A DNA stretch of 20,611 nt, taken from contig CAJUAW010000009.1 in assembly GCA_910584605.1 (NCBI GenBank), forward strand, positions 1 to 20,611, read 5' to 3'. The notes under the pieces were generated by a model. That model worked only from the letters and a program-made list of their open reading frames with translations, ran no database searches and had not been told where the DNA came from. Below are positions 14,328 to 20,611 of this stretch, piece by piece. Every line of letters starts with the position of its first letter. The stretch's first letter is position 1. A program made the position numbers and the translations under genes. The DNA comes from an uncultured Oscillospiraceae bacterium. GTDB lineage: Bacteria > Bacillota_A > Clostridia > Oscillospirales > Oscillospiraceae.

Positions 14328-15338
14328 TTATAACTCACTACCATACCGCAAAAAATCCCGCCGGGGAATGTCAGAGGGCCGGATCGCCTGGATGGGATCA
14401 TAGAACAGGACCAGCCGCCCGCTTTTCTCGCCCAGCAGGAAGAGCTCGTGCTTCTGCGGGTCCTCCGGGTCGAAGATGTCGGACATCAGGTGGTTCTGCT
14501 TGGAGCAGTTCCAGCGCAGGCGGTGGGCCTCGTCCACCAAGATGAGATCGAAGCGCTCCGGCGACTTGATCAGCTGGTACGGAGTGCCCACCGTCACCTG
14601 GTCCTGCACTCCATAGGCGCGAAAGATTCTCCGGGCCGTCTTCACCCAGTTGCTTTTGACCGCCACGCCGATGGTCTGTCTCCGCTCCCCTCCCTGGTCA
14701 CAGAGCCGGGCCGCCAAATTGGTCAGCACAACGGTCTTTCCCGTCCCCGCCGTCCCGCAGACCAGGAAACTCTGGCCGCTGGACTGGACGTCCCGGATCA
14801 GCCCCTCCTGCTCCCCGGACAGCTCGGTAAAGGGAGAATACTTGAACAGGATGCTCTGGCGCAGCTCGGCCAGGGAGACTCCGTGGCTCAGCCCGGCGGC
14901 GCGGAGCTCTCCCTCCCAAAAGGGGGCCAGCACCAGACTCAGCACCTCCTCCCGCTCCGGGTAGTCCATATGCCGGTTGCCCGCCGTCCGGTTGCGGCAT
15001 ACCCGCCTCTGGCCGGACGGGAGCATCTCATGGTCCGCCGTCAAATAGGTGATCAGCAGGCGCTCCAGGTCGTTGAGGGAGCTGCCGTTCACATACTGTC
15101 CAAACAGGACCATGACATGGGTGAATTCCGTATAATCCGTCCGGATCTCCCGCCGGTGCTGGTCGTGACGCTCCAAAAACTGGTTTGTCTGGCCCACGTA
15201 AAACGCCTTTGGGCTGTAGTAAATATAGACGACAGCCTGCTGTGTCAACGTCTTGCGCATATCCTGGCCGCAGCGGGCCGTGTCCAGCCTCCCGCCGTGT
15301 ACCCGAAGGAGGGCCGTGCCGTATTTCTTTCCGCTCAT
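14328..15338 (-). CDS. GIY-YIG nuclease-DUF2075 helicase fusion, C-terminally truncated
   Basis: The 336-residue product starts with a GIY-YIG-like nuclease domain: VYIY at 37-41, FYVGQT at 46-51, a basic/His stretch (ERHDQHRR) and candidate catalytic Glu92. A P-loop ATPase of the DUF2075 type follows, with Walker A at 195-202 (GTAGTGKT), Walker B at 265-272 (LILVDEAH) and motif III-like FYDPIQAIRPSDIP at 312-325. It then ends in RYGSEL. Family members continue for roughly 200 more residues that carry the remaining helicase motifs (the VYTTQG/YTAQG and LLTRA blocks still present in the neighbour), so this copy should be inactive as a helicase. The ATG is 1 nt after the upstream stop, with GAGG 8 nt before it, so it is translationally coupled. 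The break coincides with the start of the ICE. Confidence 0.85.
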   Translation of the reverse strand: MSGKKYGTALLRVHGGRLDTARCGQDMRKTLTQQAVVYIYYSPKAFYVGQTNQFLERHDQHRREIRTDYTEFTHVMVLFGQYVNGSSLNDLERLLITYLTADHEMLPSGQRRVCRNRTAGNRHMDYPEREEVLSLVLAPFWEGELRAAGLSHGVSLAELRQSILFKYSPFTELSGEQEGLIRDVQSSGQSFLVCGTAGTGKTVVLTNLAARLCDQGGERRQTIGVAVKSNWVKTARRIFRAYGVQDQVTVGTPYQLIKSPERFDLILVDEAHRLRWNCSKQNHLMSDIFDPEDPQKHELFLLGEKSGRLVLFYDPIQAIRPSDIPRRDFLRYGSEL

Positions 15339-15339
15339 C

Positions 15340-17253
15340 TCAAATCCTCATCACCGTTCTGACGTGCTCCCTGGTCGCCGGGTCCGCAAACCAGATGTGC
15401 ACGCTGCTCTTAGCCCTGGTCAGCAGCACCCGGTATGTATTCAGCACCAGCTCCAGGATGGCGTCCTGATCCGCCTGACTGTCCCGCAAAAACTCCGCCA
15501 TACTCATCTGCCTGTCCTCGTACCGGACCCTCCAAGGGGGCCGCCCTCCCTCCAGCCGGCCGCCAAAGTACTCCACAATAGAGGAGACAAACTGCCGGTC
15601 CCAGCTCTCATCCAGGTCCGTGCGCCACGTCTGGCTCTCCCCATCCCAGCGGAGGTCCTTCCACCAGATCACTCCGGTGTCGTCAAACTCCAGGCCCTGG
15701 GCGGTATAGATACAGCCCACCTGATCCAGATCCTGCTTCTGCTCGCCTCGGTACCAGGCGTACTGCCCGTTCTTCGGGTTCCACGCCTTCTGAAATTCCC
15801 CTTCCCGCGTGCGGATCACGATATCCCGATGCAGGACCGACCCGGACCAATGCCAGCAGTAGGGTGCGTACCACTTTACGTGCCTGCCCTGCCGCTGCAG
15901 CTCGCCCAGATGCCGGTCCAGGTCCAGCAGAGCGTCCCAGCAGCGCAGCTCCAGCCTGGAGCTGCGGCGGATGGGCTCGTTCCGCCCCTCGTAGAGCAGC
16001 TCGTCCAGATCGGACACATAGCTGCCCAAATACCCCGCCCGCTTCTGGGTCGCCAGGGAGCAGCTCAGCAGCTCGATGCCGTGCTCTCGGGCAAAACCCT
16101 CGAACCGCTCCTGGGTCCCCTCCTCTGTCAGCCGGATTCGCTGGCGGTCATCCTGGAGCACCACCACCATGCGCGCCCGTTCAAACAGGCTGGTCATGGC
16201 GGCGTCCAGGTTTTCGATCCGGTGGGCCTCGTCCGCCACCACCAGATCCCGTCCCCTCGGAACTTGCTCCAGATAGACCGGCGCAACCCCGGAGCCCCCT
16301 TCAATCACCTGGGACAGGGTACGGCTCCGGGGCAGGGCAAAGATGCCCCCGCCGTTGTTCCGGCCGGTGGCGCCGTATTGCAGGCAGTAGGCATACAGGA
16401 TGTGCATGCCCACCACAGTCTTCCCCGTGCCGGGCGGCCCTGAAATCACCACCAGCTTGGGGGGATACGCCTCGTCCCGCAGGCCGTTCAGCTCGTCGCA
16501 GATCATCCGGTTGACCTCCACCTGGTCGTCCAGCATCACCGCGTTTTCCTGGCGCGACAGCACCCGCCCCAGGGCGTCCATCCCGATCTGGCCCAGGACG
16601 TAGGTCCCGGCGAGAAACCGCTCCGCCACATCGGGCCTCGGCCGGGCAGAAAAGAGGGCCTTCAGGTCCTCCGCCAGCCGCTCCTCCTCGCCCTTTCCGT
16701 AGGTCTCATTCTGCAGCGAGCGGTACGCCTCATACTTCCCCTGGAACAGCTGCTCCTTATGCTCAAAGTTGTGGAGGAACTGACGGCACTGGACCTCCAT
16801 CCTGCCCCCCTCAATGCTGCTGTGGTTCTCCCGCAGATGCTTGGCATAGGTCAGCGTCTGCTGCACCGGATGGAGCCGGTCCTCATAGCACCCTCCTGCG
16901 GAGATGGGCACCAGGACGCGGCTGGCCCAGCCCGCTGTATTTTCTCCAATGCTGCTCCACTGCTTCAGCTCAATCACCAGGACCAGGGGACGGCCGGTGT
17001 CCCGCCGCTCCCCCAGCAGCAGGGCGTCGATGCGGCCGCCGGCGGGCGTCTCATATTCCAGGAGCAGCGTCAGCTCGTCCAGCCCCGCCCGGTGGAGCAC
17101 ACCGGCCAGCACCGGAATCGACGCGCTCCAGGACCGGCGTTCCGCCCCGGAGGAGTCCTTCCGCAGCGCCGTCAGCGCCTCCGCAATCTCCCTGCCGCTC
17201 GTCTGATGGACCTCGCCCACCGTTGTGATCAAACACGCCGCTCCATATTCCAC
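15340..17253 (-). CDS. PD-(D/E)XK nuclease-DUF2075 helicase fusion
   Basis: 637 residues, apparently full length. The N-terminal 145 residues fit a PD-(D/E)XK nuclease: Glu66, Asp76 in GRIDALLLG, Glu95/Lys97 in LVIELKQW, and the supporting helix HPVQQTLTYAKHL (128-140). The helicase core has Walker A at 272-279 (GPPGTGKT), Walker B at 338-344 (VVADEAH), a motif III-like LQDDRQRI (366-373), YTAQGLEFDD (516-525) and TYRVLLTRAK (606-615), the classical SF1/DUF2075 series. The start is GTG at 17251-17253, with GAGGAGG about 8 nt upstream. It forms a two-gene unit with the downstream GIY-YIG/DUF2075 gene. DUF2075 proteins are largely uncharacterised; a DNA-targeting, possibly anti-phage role is inferred from the nuclease-helicase pairing. 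Confidence 0.88.
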   Translation of the reverse strand: MEYGAACLITTVGEVHQTSGREIAEALTALRKDSSGAERRSWSASIPVLAGVLHRAGLDELTLLLEYETPAGGRIDALLLGERRDTGRPLVLVIELKQWSSIGENTAGWASRVLVPISAGGCYEDRLHPVQQTLTYAKHLRENHSSIEGGRMEVQCRQFLHNFEHKEQLFQGKYEAYRSLQNETYGKGEEERLAEDLKALFSARPRPDVAERFLAGTYVLGQIGMDALGRVLSRQENAVMLDDQVEVNRMICDELNGLRDEAYPPKLVVISGPPGTGKTVVGMHILYAYCLQYGATGRNNGGGIFALPRSRTLSQVIEGGSGVAPVYLEQVPRGRDLVVADEAHRIENLDAAMTSLFERARMVVVLQDDRQRIRLTEEGTQERFEGFAREHGIELLSCSLATQKRAGYLGSYVSDLDELLYEGRNEPIRRSSRLELRCWDALLDLDRHLGELQRQGRHVKWYAPYCWHWSGSVLHRDIVIRTREGEFQKAWNPKNGQYAWYRGEQKQDLDQVGCIYTAQGLEFDDTGVIWWKDLRWDGESQTWRTDLDESWDRQFVSSIVEYFGGRLEGGRPPWRVRYEDRQMSMAEFLRDSQADQDAILELVLNTYRVLLTRAKSSVHIWFADPATREHVRTVMRI

Positions 17254-17306
17254 TTGACTGCCTCCTCATCTGTTCATCCGCTGAAAAACCCTTCGTTCAA
17301 TGGGGA

Positions 17307-17339
17307 AGTGCCATGTGCGCATTCCCCGCACATGGCACT
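17307..17339. repeat. 12-bp perfect inverted repeat after pilT
   Basis: AGTGCCATGTGC (17307-17318) and GCACATGGCACT (17328-17339) are perfect inverse copies with a 9-nt loop, 15 bp beyond the pilT stop. No T-run follows it directly. A weaker CCC...GGGTTTTT element lies about 20 bp further on in the minus direction. Together they probably end the pilus transcript; an operator for the DUF2075 pair is the alternative. Confidence 0.6.
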
Positions 17340-17353
17340 GCGTCAGCTTCGGT

Positions 17354-18448
17354 TTAATAGTTCAGCATCCGGCTCATCCACTCTTTGTTGTCCGCATAGA
17401 TCCGGGCGGTGTCCTCCGAGATCGTCCCCGCCTTGTACAGGTCCAGGATGTATTGATCCATCGACACCATCCCCTCCTCGTGGGCGATGGTATTGTCGAT
17501 CTGATTGCTCTTGTTGTCCCGGATCAGACTGCTGATGGGGGTATCCTTCACGTGCATGATCTCATAGGCGGGCACTCTGCCGCCGTTCTTTCCGGCCACG
17601 GGCAGCAGCTGCTGAGACACCACCGTGCGCAGCACCATGGACAGCTGAGCCCTGATCTGCCTCTGCTGGTCGCCGGGGAAGGCGTCCACGATCCGGTCCA
17701 CCGCGTTGGCGGCGCCCTTGGTGTGCAGGGTGGCAATCACCAGATGGCCGGTCTCCGCCGCCGTGATGGCGGTCTGAATGGTCTCACGGTCCCGCATCTC
17801 GCCCAGGAGGATCACGTCCGGGGCCTGGCGCAGGCAGGCCCGCAGGGCGGAGGGGTAGTCCTCCGTATCGATGGCCACCTCCCGCTGGCTGACGATGCTC
17901 CGTACATCCGGGTGCTCCGGGTCGTCGCCGTTGTTGTTCCGGTGCACGTATTCGATGGGGTCCTCCAGGGTGATGATGTGGCCGCCCCGCTTTTTGCTGA
18001 TCTGGTCGATGATGCACGCCTGGGTGGTGGACTTGCCGCTGCCCGCCGTGCCGGTGACCAGGATCATGCCGTCCTTCTGCTGGTAAAGCTCCACCACCTC
18101 GCTGGGGATGTGCATGTCCTCCGGCTTGGGAATCCCGTAGGCCACCACGCGCACCACCGCCGCCAGTGAGCCGCGCTGGCGGTAGATGTTCACCCGGTAC
18201 CGGGACCATTTTCCGGAAAACGCGAAGTCGTCGTCCTGGAGCTGGCTGTCCATCTCCCGCTTGGCCATGCTGTAAATCTGGCCAACCAGCTCCCTGGCCG
18301 TACCGGGCATGAGCCGCTCGCCGTCCACGGGGATCAGCTGATCCCCGATCTTCTCACTGACCGGACTGCCTGGCACGATGAACAGGTCAGAGGCGCCGTC
18401 CTTCACCACCTTCTCCAAATAATAGTCCAACTGCTTCCGCTCCGCCAT
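17354..18448 (-). CDS. pilT: PilT/PilU-type twitching motility ATPase
   Basis: The 364-residue hexameric ATPase drives pilus retraction at the inner membrane. Walker A is at 133-140 (GTAGSGKS), the Asp box at 159-167 (ITLEDPIEY), the Walker B region at 213-220 (ILLGEMRD) and the His box at 233-243 (TGHLVIATLHT). The N-terminus (LEKVVKDGASDLFIVPGSPV) is the usual PilT N-domain. A short extra loop (NNNGDDPEHP, 171-180) sits after the Asp box, and the C-terminus lacks a clear AIRxxK motif, having IAHEEGMVSMDQYI instead. This may put it nearer PilU or a GspE/PilT hybrid. ATG with AAGGAG about 9 nt upstream. Last gene of the pilus operon. Confidence 0.95.
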   Translation of the reverse strand: MAERKQLDYYLEKVVKDGASDLFIVPGSPVSEKIGDQLIPVDGERLMPGTARELVGQIYSMAKREMDSQLQDDDFAFSGKWSRYRVNIYRQRGSLAAVVRVVAYGIPKPEDMHIPSEVVELYQQKDGMILVTGTAGSGKSTTQACIIDQISKKRGGHIITLEDPIEYVHRNNNGDDPEHPDVRSIVSQREVAIDTEDYPSALRACLRQAPDVILLGEMRDRETIQTAITAAETGHLVIATLHTKGAANAVDRIVDAFPGDQQRQIRAQLSMVLRTVVSQQLLPVAGKNGGRVPAYEIMHVKDTPISSLIRDNKSNQIDNTIAHEEGMVSMDQYILDLYKAGTISEDTARIYADNKEWMSRMLNY

Positions 18449-18464
18449 AGCGTATTTCTCCTTC

Positions 18465-18914
18465 TTAAAATAGATTCATTCCGCCGTCCCACACGGTCAG
18501 GCTGGTATCCGGCTCCCACTCGCCCACCGGGACCGACTGCCAGCGCAGGACGCTCCAGCTCCCATCCGTCCTGTCCACCAGGACCTCCACCTGAAGCTCC
18601 TGGGTGTCGGAGATGGGGACTGCGTAAGTATACCGTATCATACTGGGGTCGTGCCAGGAATCCTCCCCATGGGCGGTGACCTCCACCGGTGTCTCACCGT
18701 TCCGCAGCCGGGCTAGAAGCTCCTGGGCCTGCACGTCGGCCTCGTAGTAGCCCTTTACCGCCGCCGCCGCCGCGTCGCCCAGGCGGACATCCGCCCGGAC
18801 GGTGGACAGAGACAGCAGAGCGAACACCGTCAGCGCCAGCACCGCGAAGGCCACCAGCAGAGAGCTCCCCCCCAGGGCCGGGGGGGAAAAAGCCTCCTTC
18901 TTTTTCTCACCCAT
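18465..18914 (-). CDS. Small membrane-anchored pilus-operon protein
   Basis: 149 residues. A charged start (MGEKKKEAF) leads into one membrane helix (GSSLLVAFAVLALTVFALLS), then an Ala-rich helical region (RADVRLGDAAAAAVKGYYEA) and a beta-rich domain (PVEVTAHGE, YTYAVPISDTQELQVEVLV, WSVLRWQSVPV). This is a pilin-like layout without a recognisable prepilin cleavage motif. It overlaps the end of the preceding gene by 8 nt and has GGAGGTG about 9 nt before its ATG. It is probably a minor pseudopilin or assembly factor; I do not recognise a named family. Confidence 0.75.
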   Translation of the reverse strand: MGEKKKEAFSPPALGGSSLLVAFAVLALTVFALLSLSTVRADVRLGDAAAAAVKGYYEADVQAQELLARLRNGETPVEVTAHGEDSWHDPSMIRYTYAVPISDTQELQVEVLVDRTDGSWSVLRWQSVPVGEWEPDTSLTVWDGGMNLF

Positions 18915-19347
18915 GGGCGCTCACCTCCTGCCAGGCGGTCTCCAGCCGGAACAGCTCCCCGCCCGACTGGTCCTCCTGCACCCAGACCTCCGCCTTGCCC
19001 AATCCGGGCACGCCGCTCTCCACCCGGCAGGCCCCCAGGGTATACCTGGGATACACATCCGGAGACTCCGGCGCAGCGGCCTTCCAGTCCTCATCGTAGA
19101 AAAGGGTCAGCGAATCCTGCTCTCCCATGGCGTCCAGCCGCTCCGCCGCCAGCTCAAAGTCCCCCCGGGTGGAGCGAATGACCTCGGCGGCGCTCTGGCA
19201 CAGGGTGGCCGCCCGGTCCTGGGCCTCCATCCGCTTGGACATCTGATCCGACTTTACAAACGCCTGAAGGCACAGGGCCGCCGCCAGCGCGAACACCAGC
19301 AGCATGACCATCTGCTCCATCATGGCCAGAGGCGCTTTGCTCCTCAT
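18907..19347 (-). CDS. TadE/pilin-like small membrane protein
   Basis: 146 residues. The N-terminus MRSKAPLAMMEQMVMLLVFA with a following helix to about residue 30 has the look of a pseudopilin or TadE-like anchor. A helical stem follows (QMSKRMEAQDRAATLCQSAAEVI) and then a beta-rich C-terminal part. The start is the ATG at 19347, which overlaps the previous stop (ATGA). The longer ORF starting at 19527 lies wholly inside that previous gene and is rejected. Context in the pilus operon supports a minor-pilin role; no specific family is recognised. Confidence 0.75.
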   Translation of the reverse strand: MRSKAPLAMMEQMVMLLVFALAAALCLQAFVKSDQMSKRMEAQDRAATLCQSAAEVIRSTRGDFELAAERLDAMGEQDSLTLFYDEDWKAAAPESPDVYPRYTLGACRVESGVPGLGKAEVWVQEDQSGGELFRLETAWQEVSAHG

Positions 19348-19826
19348 GCGTCCACCCCCTCCCCGCTGCGCAGGGACAGCATCAGGGTGTCCTCCTCCCC
19401 CAGCTCCGTGGTGATCTGAATGGTGAGCAGGCCGTCCTCCAGGAACCAGTCCACCTGCTCCGTCTCCACCAGCTGCTGGCCGTCGCCGGGGACGGGAGGC
19501 TCTCCGCACCAGGTGTACAGCTCCCACAGCCAGCCGTCGTAGCAGTAAAGATAAGTGACATACTCCTGGTCCGCGTCCATGACCAGGGAGGACACGCCGC
19601 CGATCTCCACCACCGCCACATTGCCGGCGGTGTCCGCCTGGCGCACCTTAGTGGCGATGTACTGGACGCAGGACCGCCGGTCAAAGGCCACCTGATCCCG
19701 CTGGGTCAGGCGGCGGTAGGCGTCCGCCCCGGTGAGCAGCACCGCCAGGACGCAGACCGCGAACACCCCAAACAGCAGCAGAGCGGCCAGGCCGTCAAAA
19801 TGATGTTGGATGGCTCGTTTTCTCAT
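19344..19826 (-). CDS. DUF4860-family pilus-associated protein
   Basis: 160 residues. One membrane helix (FDGLAALLLFGVFAVCVLAV, about 10-31) is followed by LLTGADAYRRLTQRDQVAFD and RRSCVQYIATKVRQADTAGN, which match the DUF4860 proteins found beside pilus genes in Clostridia. The rest is beta-rich. Both ends overlap their neighbours by ATGA, so translation is coupled through this part of the operon. The function is not known; pseudopilin-like by topology. Confidence 0.8.
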   Translation of the reverse strand: MRKRAIQHHFDGLAALLLFGVFAVCVLAVLLTGADAYRRLTQRDQVAFDRRSCVQYIATKVRQADTAGNVAVVEIGGVSSLVMDADQEYVTYLYCYDGWLWELYTWCGEPPVPGDGQQLVETEQVDWFLEDGLLTIQITTELGEEDTLMLSLRSGEGVDA

Positions 19827-20143
19827 GACACATTCACCAGCACCGTGATGTCCGGCATGAGATTGTCCGCGAACACGTCATACATCACCGTGTACCGCGT
19901 CTCATCCACCTGGACGCCGTAGCGCTCCTTTAAGTAATCCAAATTGGGGGGATAGATCCCCTCGGAGGAGTAGCAGGCCACACAGCCCCGGCGCAGGGCC
20001 TCCTCCAGCTGGCGCAGGTCCTCCTCCTCATGGCCGCTGTTCAGGCTGTCCAGCGCGGTGGAGAAAAACACCAGCACCGCAACGCACACCACTGGCAGCA
20101 GCAGTCCCCGCAGCAGGGGGAACCAGACCGATCGTTTCTTCAT
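19823..20143 (-). CDS. Small pilin-like protein of the pilus operon
   Basis: 106 residues. Basic start MKKRSVWFP, one membrane helix (LLRGLLLPVVCVAVLVFFST), then LEEALRRGCVACYSSEGIYP and PNLDYLKERYGV. The helix-Cys-x-x-Cys-YSSEG-YPPNLDYL segment resembles the start of GspG/pilin globular domains, where a Tyr-Pro-x-x-Leu stretch follows the long helix. There is no prepilin peptidase site. It starts 6 nt after the PilC-like gene. Confidence 0.7.
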   Translation of the reverse strand: MKKRSVWFPLLRGLLLPVVCVAVLVFFSTALDSLNSGHEEEDLRQLEEALRRGCVACYSSEGIYPPNLDYLKERYGVQVDETRYTVMYDVFADNLMPDITVLVNVS

Positions 20144-20149
20144 CGCCCG

Positions 20150-20611
20150 TCACCCAATGGCCGACATGATGTGCATCAGAGGCAGCATCACAGACAGCAG
20201 GATCAGTCCGACCAGGATGGAGCAGACCAGCACCAACGCGGGCTCCACCCGGCTCACCTTCTCCTCCAGGGTCTGCTCGCTGTCGTCCGACAGGCTGTCA
20301 GCGATTCTCGCCATCGCCTCGTCCCCCGCGCCGCTCCGGTGGCCCACCTCCAGCAGGCGGCAGGAGGCCGCAGGCAGCAGGCCGCTCTCCCGCATGGCCA
20401 TGCCCATCGCCTCGCCCCGGTCCAGCCGGGCGCGGCAGTCCTGACACCGGGCCTGGGCCTGGGGTACCCCCGCCATCAGGTCGGAGGCCAGCTCCACCGC
20501 CCGCTCCACCGGCATGCCGCTGGCCATACCCATCGCCAGCGCCTGCGCCAGACGGGCCTCGTTCATCTTCCGGCTGATGCCCTTATCGCCCCACCTTCTC
20601 TGCCAGAAGGC
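20150..20611 (-). CDS. PilC/GspF-type inner-membrane pilus assembly protein (partial)
   Basis: Only the C-terminal 153 residues lie in the window; the frame stays open to base 20611, and the in-frame Met at 20566 is internal. ALAMGMASGMPVERAVELAS and CRARLDRGEAMGMAMRESGL are the paired GspF/T2SF repeats, followed by LEVGHRSGAGDEAMARIADS and a final membrane helix (PALVLVCSILVGLILLSVML). PilC-type proteins anchor the pilus motor in the inner membrane, which fits the PilT-type ATPase at the end of the same operon. Confidence 0.85.
   Translation of the reverse strand, partial: AFWQRRWGDKGISRKMNEARLAQALAMGMASGMPVERAVELASDLMAGVPQAQARCQDCRARLDRGEAMGMAMRESGLLPAASCRLLEVGHRSGAGDEAMARIADSLSDDSEQTLEEKVSRVEPALVLVCSILVGLILLSVMLPLMHIMSAIG

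Noticed and set aside
14129..14545. Plus-strand frame covering the junction gap (138 codons)
   Set aside because: It has no ribosome site, runs across the dyads and then antisense into the GIY-YIG/DUF2075 gene, and resembles no family.
1..20611. tRNA or rRNA genes, or an attachment tRNA
   Set aside because: No cloverleaf-like sequence with TTCRA and CCA-type ends was seen on either strand by eye. The element end falls in a protein gene instead.

Overview
The window reads as low-GC-phylum (Firmicutes) DNA of fairly high GC, most like a gut Clostridia of the Oscillospiraceae/Flavonifractor type. That placement is an inference from the gene families (DUF4860 pilus protein, DUF3852, DUF5697, DUF6100, PrgI-VirB4 transfer genes), strong AGGAGG ribosome sites and several TTG/GTG starts. 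Almost every gene is on the minus strand, so it is read from right to left.

Right part (20611 to about 17300): the 3' end of a type IV pilus/secretion operon. It holds a PilC/GspF-type inner-membrane protein (cut by the window edge), four small tightly packed membrane-anchored pilin-like proteins with overlapping start/stop codons, and a PilT/PilU-type ATPase. A 12-bp perfect inverted repeat follows. Next come two tightly coupled genes (17253 to 14328) that both carry a DUF2075 P-loop helicase core. The first has an N-terminal PD-(D/E)XK nuclease-like domain and the second an N-terminal GIY-YIG nuclease-like domain. This looks like a nuclease-helicase pair, possibly defensive. The second gene stops in the middle of its ATPase domain.

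Left part (about 14330 to 50): the transfer half of an integrative conjugative element (ICE). It appears to begin where the GIY-YIG/DUF2075 gene is cut. In transcription order it has a junction region rich in dyads, a protein with two winged-helix-like regions (initiator or regulator), a conserved 179-aa ICE protein, then a promoter followed by two tandem intrinsic terminators (a likely attenuator). After these come DUF3852, a VirB6-like channel protein, a Ser/Thr-rich secreted or membrane partner and a PrgI-VirB4 fusion ATPase. A block of 11-bp phased repeats around a 15-bp dyad follows (origin-like), then DUF5697, DUF6100 (with a RusA-resolvase signature), another winged-helix protein, a RelB/RelE-type toxin-antitoxin cassette on the opposite strand, the VirD4 coupling ATPase and an S1-like protein that is cut short near base 50.

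How the parts fit: VirD4, VirB4, VirB6, DUF3852 and the Ser/Thr-rich protein would form the mating channel. The winged-helix proteins, the RusA-like protein and the phased repeats look like a DNA-processing or replication module. The toxin-antitoxin pair would stabilise the element. Signs of decay are an ATA codon where VirD4 translation should start and the truncated S1 gene. The relaxase and integrase are not in the window and would be expected further left.
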